A DNA stretch of 9,893 nucleotides from Acidimicrobiaceae bacterium (lineage in GTDB: Bacteria; Actinomycetota; Acidimicrobiia; Acidimicrobiales; Salinilacustritrichaceae), in contig DMTU01000060.1 of the NCBI GenBank assembly GCA_003476595.1, positions 2,754-12,646 on the forward strand. The letters are read 5' to 3'. Below the pieces are notes generated by a model. That model made no database searches. It was not told where the DNA came from and worked only from the letters and a program-made list of their open reading frames with translations. This document shows positions 6,280 through 9,893 of the stretch, in pieces (positions within the stretch are counted from its first letter, which is position 1; every line of letters begins with the position of its first letter). The position numbers and the translations under genes were made by a program.

Positions 6280-8037
6280 TCACAGGTACTGACCGGTGGC
6301 GACCCGCTCGATGGAGCGGCCGCCCTGCAGGTCCTCGTCCTCGGGGTCCTTCTGGATGAGCGTGCGCACGTAGACGATCCGCTCGCCCTTCTTGCCCGAG
6401 ATCTTGGCCCAGTCGTCCGGGTTCGTGGTGTTGGGGAGGTCCTCGTGCTCCTTGAACTCCTGCTTGATGGAGGCGAGGAGGTCCTCGGTGCGGATGCCGC
6501 GCTCGCCGCCGGCGAGGAGGCGCTTGATGGCCAGCTTCTTGGCCCGGCGCACGATGTTCTCGATCATGGCCCCGGAGCTGAAGTCCTTGAAGAACATCAC
6601 CTCTTTGTCACCGTTCTGGTACGTGACCTCGAGGAAGCGGTTGCGGTCCTCGGTGGAGTACATCTCCTCCACCGTCGCCTCGACCATCGCGGCGATGGCC
6701 TTGTGCACGTCGCCGCCCCCGAGGGACTGGATCTCCCCGCCGTCGATGGGCAGCGAGTCGGTGAGGTAGCGGGAGAAGATCTGGGCCGCGGAGATCTCGT
6801 TGGGGCGGTCGATCTTGATCTTCACGTCGAGCCGGCCCGGGCGCAGGATGGCCGGGTCGATCAGGTCCTCGCGGTTCGACGCGCCGATGACGATGACGTT
6901 CTTCAGCGACTCCACGCCGTCGATCTCGGCGAGCAGCTGGGGGACGATGGTGGACTCCATGTCGGAGCTGATGCCCGAGCCGCGCGTGCGGAACATCGAG
7001 TCCATCTCGTCGAAGAAGACGATGACCGGCCAGCCCTCCTCGCTCTTCTCCCGGGCCCGCTGGAACACGAGGCGGATCTGGCGCTCGGTCTCGCCCACGT
7101 ACTTGTTGAGCAGCTCGGGGCCCTTGATGTTGAGGAAGAAGCTGCGGGCTTCGTTGCCGGTGGACTCGGCCACCTTCTTGGCCAGGCTGTTGGCGACCGC
7201 CTTGGCGATGAGGGTCTTGCCGCAGCCGGGCGGGCCGTAGAGCAGGATCCCCTTCGGCGCCGGCAGCTCGAACTCGGCGAAGAGCTCCTGGTGCAGGAAC
7301 GGCAGCTCGACCGCGTCGGCGATCTGCTCGATCTGGTCGTCGAGCCCGCCGATGTCGTCGTAGCCGACGTCGGGGACCTCCTCAAGCACGAGCTCTTCGA
7401 CCTCGGGCCGGGGCAGCTTCTCGAGCAGCAGGCCCGAGCGGGGGTCGAGCAGCATCGTGTCCCCGGAGCGGAGGCGCTCGCCCACCAGCTCCTCGACCAG
7501 CTCCACCACGCGCTCCTCGTCGGCCCGGCCGACCACGAGGGCCCGGCGGTGGTCCTCGAGGACCTCCTTGAGGGTGACCACCTCGCCCTGGCCCTCCGGA
7601 CCCCGGGACAGGATGATGCTGAAGCTCTCGTTGAGCACCACCTCGGCGCCCTGGGGCAGCGCGTCGACGTCGTCGGCCAGCTCGGGGTGCACGGCCACGC
7701 GCATCTTGCGACCGCCGGCGTGGACGTCGGCGGTGCCGTCGTCGTTCATCCGCAGGAACGTGCCGTACGCCGAAGGCGGCTGGGTGAGCTTGTCGACCTC
7801 CTCGCGCAGCGCGGCGATGTGCTCGCGCGCCTCGCGGAGGGTGTAGCTCAGCTTCTCGTTCTGGGACACGGCCTGGGACAGCTGGCCCTTGGTCTCCAGC
7901 AGGCGCTCCTCCAGGGTGCGGACCCGCTTGGGCGCGTCCTGGAGCCGCTGGCGCAGCGCCACCACCTCGGCCTCGAGGGCCTCGAGCTCCTCGCGCGAGA
8001 TCGCCTCGCCGCGCTCGCCGTCGCTTCCTGTGGTCAT
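6280..8037 (-). CDS. mpa: Proteasome-activating AAA+ ATPase Mpa/ARC
   Basis: Mpa (ARC in other genera) is a hexameric ATPase that binds Pup, unfolds pupylated proteins and feeds them to the 20S core. From ATG 8037 it has 585 residues. A coiled coil rich in Glu, Leu and Arg spans about 14-85 and is the Pup-binding part. Two OB domains follow (about 90-215), then the AAA+ module with Walker A GPPGCGKT (268-275), Walker [11 protein letters not shown] (Glu344 catalytic), sensor-1 IGASNR and LRPGRLDV. The C-terminus is ATGQYL; the GQYL tail inserts into pockets of the PrcA ring. The frame is open to 8109, but GGGGAG (8045-8050) is seven bases from ATG 8037 and the extra 24 residues look unlike the family. 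It is the first gene of the mpa-dop-pup-prcB-prcA run and diverges from the ferredoxin gene. Confidence 0.96.
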   Translation of the reverse strand: MTTGSDGERGEAISREELEALEAEVVALRQRLQDAPKRVRTLEERLLETKGQLSQAVSQNEKLSYTLREAREHIAALREEVDKLTQPPSAYGTFLRMNDDGTADVHAGGRKMRVAVHPELADDVDALPQGAEVVLNESFSIILSRGPEGQGEVVTLKEVLEDHRRALVVGRADEERVVELVEELVGERLRSGDTMLLDPRSGLLLEKLPRPEVEELVLEEVPDVGYDDIGGLDDQIEQIADAVELPFLHQELFAEFELPAPKGILLYGPPGCGKTLIAKAVANSLAKKVAESTGNEARSFFLNIKGPELLNKYVGETERQIRLVFQRAREKSEEGWPVIVFFDEMDSMFRTRGSGISSDMESTIVPQLLAEIDGVESLKNVIVIGASNREDLIDPAILRPGRLDVKIKIDRPNEISAAQIFSRYLTDSLPIDGGEIQSLGGGDVHKAIAAMVEATVEEMYSTEDRNRFLEVTYQNGDKEVMFFKDFSSGAMIENIVRRAKKLAIKRLLAGGERGIRTEDLLASIKQEFKEHEDLPNTTNPDDWAKISGKKGERIVYVRTLIQKDPEDEDLQGGRSIERVATGQYL

Positions 8038-8044
8038 GGCCGGA

Positions 8045-8050
8045 CTCCCC
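8045..8050 (-). promoter_or_regulatory. Ribosome binding site GGGGAG deciding the mpa ATG start
   Basis: GGGGAG lies seven bases upstream of ATG 8037. This decides for the 585-residue Mpa over a 609-residue form whose extra N-terminus lacks family resemblance. Confidence 0.75.
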
Positions 8051-8069
8051 GGTTCGGGTGCGTTCGCGG

Positions 8070-8075
8070 ACCATA
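8070..8075 (-). promoter_or_regulatory. Possible -10 box of the mpa operon (TATGGT)
   Basis: TATGGT on the minus strand fits TAnnnT and would give a leader of about 26 bases before ATG 8037. No recognisable -35 box lies at the right distance, so this is weak. Confidence 0.28.
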
Positions 8076-8130
8076 CACCGGTCCTGCGGGCCTGCCCTGC
8101 GCACCGCACACCGAATTGTTTGCGCGGGAG

Positions 8131-8161
8131 TTGCCGTTCTTATTCATCCCTTCGGTAGGGT
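8131..8161 (+). promoter_or_regulatory. Possible ferredoxin promoter
   Basis: In an AT-richer patch, TTGCCG (8131-8136) and TAGGGT (8156-8161) could be -35 and -10 boxes, but the 19-base spacer is long. TTGTTT (8116-8121) with TTATTC is another, weaker pairing. A start near 8168 would place the inverted repeat at 8172-8191 at the very beginning of the leader. Confidence 0.35.
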
Positions 8162-8171
8162 GCAGAGCACC

Positions 8172-8191
8172 GGCGATCTCCCCCGATCGCC
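8172..8191. repeat. Inverted repeat GGCGATC-N6-GATCGCC in the ferredoxin leader
   Basis: A perfect 7-bp inverted repeat around TCCCCC lies between the divergent mpa and ferredoxin starts, just downstream of the candidate ferredoxin -10 box and 38 bases before the ATG. It may be an operator or a 5' leader hairpin. Such repeats do arise by chance in GC-rich DNA, but a perfect one here is suggestive. Confidence 0.45.
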
Positions 8192-8229
8192 AGCCATCGA
8201 AGCGCACCCGCAGGAAGGGCGACACCGAC

Positions 8230-8463
8230 ATGAAGGTCTGGATCGATCAGGATCTCTGCACCGGCGACGGTCTGTGCGAGGAGATCGCCCCCGATGTGTT
8301 CGCACTCCTCGACGACGGCCTGGCCTACGTCAAGGACGGCGACAAGATCCTCAGCGACCCGGGCGGCGCCGAAGCCGTCGCCCCCGTCCCCGCCGGGCAG
8401 GAGGAGGCCGTCATCGAGTCGGCCGAGGAGTGCCCGGGCGAGTGCATCTTCATCGAGGTGTGA
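8230..8463 (+). CDS. Small ferredoxin with Cys-x2-Asp-x2-Cys motif
   Basis: This 77-residue acidic protein resembles single-cluster ferredoxins that carry one [3Fe-4S] or [4Fe-4S] cluster and pass electrons to enzymes such as P450s. It starts MKVWIDQDLCTGDGLCEEIAPDVF and ends ESAEECPGECIFIEV. Candidate ligands are Cys10, Cys16 and Cys68 (in CPGEC); Asp13 takes the place of the second Cys, as in the Asp-ligated [4Fe-4S] ferredoxin of Pyrococcus furiosus. A fourth Cys (72) is also present. About 50 residues, including an Asp/Gly-rich stretch, separate Cys16 and Cys68. ATG 8230 has AGGAAGGG (8212-8219) ten bases upstream, which is a long but usable spacing. The gene diverges from mpa, with 192 bp between the starts. 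No redox partner is visible next to it, so any link to the proteasome is positional only. Confidence 0.93.
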   Translation: MKVWIDQDLCTGDGLCEEIAPDVFALLDDGLAYVKDGDKILSDPGGAEAVAPVPAGQEEAVIESAEECPGECIFIEV

Positions 8464-8468
8464 GCGCA

Positions 8469-8487
8469 GGCTCGCCTCCGGCGAGCC
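8469..8487 (+). terminator. GC hairpin after the ferredoxin gene
   Basis: GGCTCGCC and GGCGAGCC pair perfectly over 8 bp around a TCC loop, five bases after the ferredoxin stop. No T-run follows, as is common for hairpin terminators in high-GC actinobacteria. It probably ends the ferredoxin transcript. Confidence 0.6.
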
Positions 8488-8508
8488 GACCCCACCGATC
8501 GTGACGCT

Positions 8509-8530
8509 CGGGCGGCCTCATGGCCGCCCG
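8509..8530. terminator. Bidirectional hairpin with the aminotransferase stop in its loop
   Basis: CGGGCGGCC and GGCCGCCCG pair perfectly over 9 bp around TCAT. The loop contains the TGA stop (8518-8520) of the minus-strand aminotransferase gene. Together with the hairpin at 8469-8487 it separates two convergent genes. A short T-containing stretch follows on the plus strand only. Confidence 0.5.
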
Positions 8531-9819
8531 TTGCGCGCGCCCACGGGATCGAAGCGCCCGACGACGTCGAGGAACGCGTCGATGTCGTCGTCGGTGATCT
8601 CGATGCTGAGCGCGATGAAGCCACGCCGGGCCACGTAGAAGCCGGCTTCGAGGCAGTGGAGGAAGAACAGCTCCTTCAGCCGGTCGTCGGCGCCCCGGAG
8701 GTCCTCGGCGCTCGACACCGGACCGGCCGTCCCGTGCACGTTCATCAGGGACCCGGCGCCGGTCGCGCACATGGGCACGCCGGCCGAGGCGAGCGCATCG
8801 TTCAGCGACACCCGCAGCGCGTCGCCGCGCGCGTGGAGCGCGTCGAGCACCGACGGGTGCAGGAGCTCGGTCAGCGCGGCGACGCCCCCGGCCATCGACG
8901 CCACGTTGTTGTTGAAGGTCCCGGCGTGACCGAGCCGGCCGCCCTGGCCGGCGTCGAAGTGGGCCATCACGTCGGCCCGACCGCCGAAGGCGCCGAAGGT
9001 CAGGCCGCCGGCGAGGTACTTGCCGAGCGTGGTCAGGTCCGGGGTGATCCCGAGCAGCTGCTGGGCACCTCCGGCCGAGAACCGTGAGGTCATGACCTCG
9101 TCGAACACCAGCAGCGCCCCGGCGTCGCGGCACTGCTGCTGCAGCGCCCGGAGGAACTCGGGATCGGCGGGGATGCAGCCGCCCGAGCCCTGCATCGGCT
9201 CCACGAGGGCGCAGGCGATCTCGGATCCGTGGCGGGCGAAGGCCTGCTCCATGCCCTCGATGTCGTTGTAGTCGCACCGGAGCCAGTCGTGGGGCACGTT
9301 GACCGGGTCGTCGTCGCGCCCGAACGTGAGCACGCCCCCGTGGTAGCCGTTGCGGAACACGAGGATCCGACGCCGCCCGGTGTGGTGGGTCGCGGCCGCC
9401 AGCGCCATCAGGTTGGCCTCGGTCCCGGAGTTGGTGAAGCGGACCTGCTCCAGGGACGCGAATCGCTCGACGAGCAGCTCGGCCAGGCGCACCTCGTCCT
9501 CGTGCACCGCCCCGAGGGACCAGCCCGACGACAGCGCCTGCTGCGCCGCGGCCAGCACCGGCGCGGGCGAGTGGCCGAGGAGGCCGGCGGTGTAGTTGCC
9601 GAGCAGGTCGACGTAGCGGTGCCCGTCGACGTCCCACAGGTGCTTGCCGGCCGCCCGGTCGACGCGGAAGGGGAACGGCTCGAAGTGCAGGATGGATCGG
9701 GTGTTGCCGCCCGGCAGCACCTTCGCGGCCCGGTCGGACCAGCCGGCGCTGATCGGCCGGGCATCGGCGTACCGGGCCCGGGCCTCGTCGACGGCACGGT
9801 CGAGATCGATCCCTGTCAT
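8518..9819 (-). CDS. Class III PLP aminotransferase (glutamate-1-semialdehyde aminomutase-like)
   Basis: This 433-residue fold-type I PLP enzyme moves an amino group between an amine and a keto compound or aldehyde. The PLP signature is complete: SGTEAN (131-136), NGYHGG (157-162), Asp240 in LLVFDEVMTSR for the pyridine nitrogen, and Lys267 in TLGKYLAGGLTFGAFGG as the Schiff-base lysine. The N-terminal PGGNTRSILHF and LWDVDGHRYVDLLGNYTAG place it near glutamate-1-semialdehyde aminomutase. It lacks the expected features of true HemL, so I do not call it hemL; it is more likely one of the uncharacterised paralogues often labelled aspartate aminotransferase family. The substrate cannot be read from the sequence. 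ATG 9819 has only a weak ribosome site (GGTGA, five bases away). The TGA stop lies in the loop of a hairpin shared with the convergent ferredoxin gene. No functional link to the proteasome genes is apparent. Confidence 0.9.
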   Translation of the reverse strand: MTGIDLDRAVDEARARYADARPISAGWSDRAAKVLPGGNTRSILHFEPFPFRVDRAAGKHLWDVDGHRYVDLLGNYTAGLLGHSPAPVLAAAQQALSSGWSLGAVHEDEVRLAELLVERFASLEQVRFTNSGTEANLMALAAATHHTGRRRILVFRNGYHGGVLTFGRDDDPVNVPHDWLRCDYNDIEGMEQAFARHGSEIACALVEPMQGSGGCIPADPEFLRALQQQCRDAGALLVFDEVMTSRFSAGGAQQLLGITPDLTTLGKYLAGGLTFGAFGGRADVMAHFDAGQGGRLGHAGTFNNNVASMAGGVAALTELLHPSVLDALHARGDALRVSLNDALASAGVPMCATGAGSLMNVHGTAGPVSSAEDLRGADDRLKELFFLHCLEAGFYVARRGFIALSIEITDDDIDAFLDVVGRFDPVGARNGRP

Positions 9820-9837
9820 GGCGTCACCGTACGAGGC

Positions 9838-9863
9838 GCCCGGAACGCCTGCCCGTTCCGGGC
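9838..9863. repeat. Perfect 10-bp inverted repeat upstream of the aminotransferase
   Basis: GCCCGGAACG and CGTTCCGGGC flank CCTGCC. It lies 18 bp upstream of ATG 9819. It may be the terminator of a gene beyond the right edge or an operator for the aminotransferase. A partial third copy of the arm (GCGTTCCCGG) ends the window at 9884-9893. Confidence 0.5.
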
Positions 9864-9893
9864 CGCGGGGCGCGCCGCCAGGGGCGTTCCCGG

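Noticed and set aside
6445..8229. Plus-strand frame running into the ferredoxin from far upstream
   Set aside because: It only reads the mpa complement in frame with the ferredoxin. The ferredoxin family starts at MKVWID and has its own ribosome site, so the upstream part is not coding.
8038..8229. Possible small gene or RNA between mpa and the ferredoxin
   Set aside because: Short open frames here have no ribosome site or recognisable product; the interval is better explained as a divergent promoter region.
8518..9819. Calling the aminotransferase hemL
   Set aside because: The PLP core fits the wider class III family, but the sequence around the N-terminus fits an uncharacterised paralogue better than true glutamate-1-semialdehyde aminomutase.
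1..9893. tRNA, rRNA, CRISPR, insertion sequences, attachment sites
   Set aside because: No tandem repeat-spacer pattern, transposase, or tRNA-like cloverleaf was noticed on either strand, and coding density leaves little room.

Overview
This GC-rich window carries a nearly complete Pup-proteasome locus. Pup, Dop, PafA, Mpa/ARC and a bacterial 20S proteasome together point to Actinomycetota. The gene order and the neighbours (a STAS gene inside the cluster and a DUF3866 gene where pafB/pafC often sit) suggest an early-branching class such as Acidimicrobiia. The class is a guess; the phylum is secure.

Layout. Seven proteasome-linked genes lie on the minus strand and read right to left: mpa/arc (8037-6280), dop (6181-4667), pup (4629-4435), prcB (4413-3568), prcA (3571-2894), a short promoter-bearing gap (2816-2893), then a STAS-domain gene (2815-2309), pafA (2298-940) and a DUF3866 gene (926 to beyond the left edge). 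Divergent from mpa on the plus strand is a small ferredoxin gene (8230-8463). It converges on a minus-strand class III aminotransferase gene (9819-8518), and two perfect GC hairpins separate the pair.

How the parts work together. PafA joins the C-terminal Glu of Pup to lysines of target proteins. Mpa recognises Pup with its N-terminal coiled coil, unfolds the target with its AAA+ ring, and docks on the PrcA/PrcB barrel through a C-terminal GQYL tail. Dop removes Pup again. This Pup already ends in Gly-Gly-Glu, so Dop is needed as a depupylase but not as a deamidase.

What stands out. A STAS protein without the usual phospho-acceptor serine sits between prcA and pafA. It is served by a promoter with a perfect TTGACA box, a 10-bp palindrome filling part of the spacer and an inverted repeat over the -10 region and predicted start. 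The pupylation ligase may therefore be expressed separately from the proteolytic core, together with STAS and DUF3866 proteins. The ferredoxin has a Cys-x2-Asp-x2-Cys motif, suggesting an Asp-ligated or labile Fe-S cluster, and its leader holds another perfect inverted repeat. Several starts were moved from the longest possible reading frame: PafA to GTG 2298, Mpa to ATG 8037, and Pup to ATG 4629.
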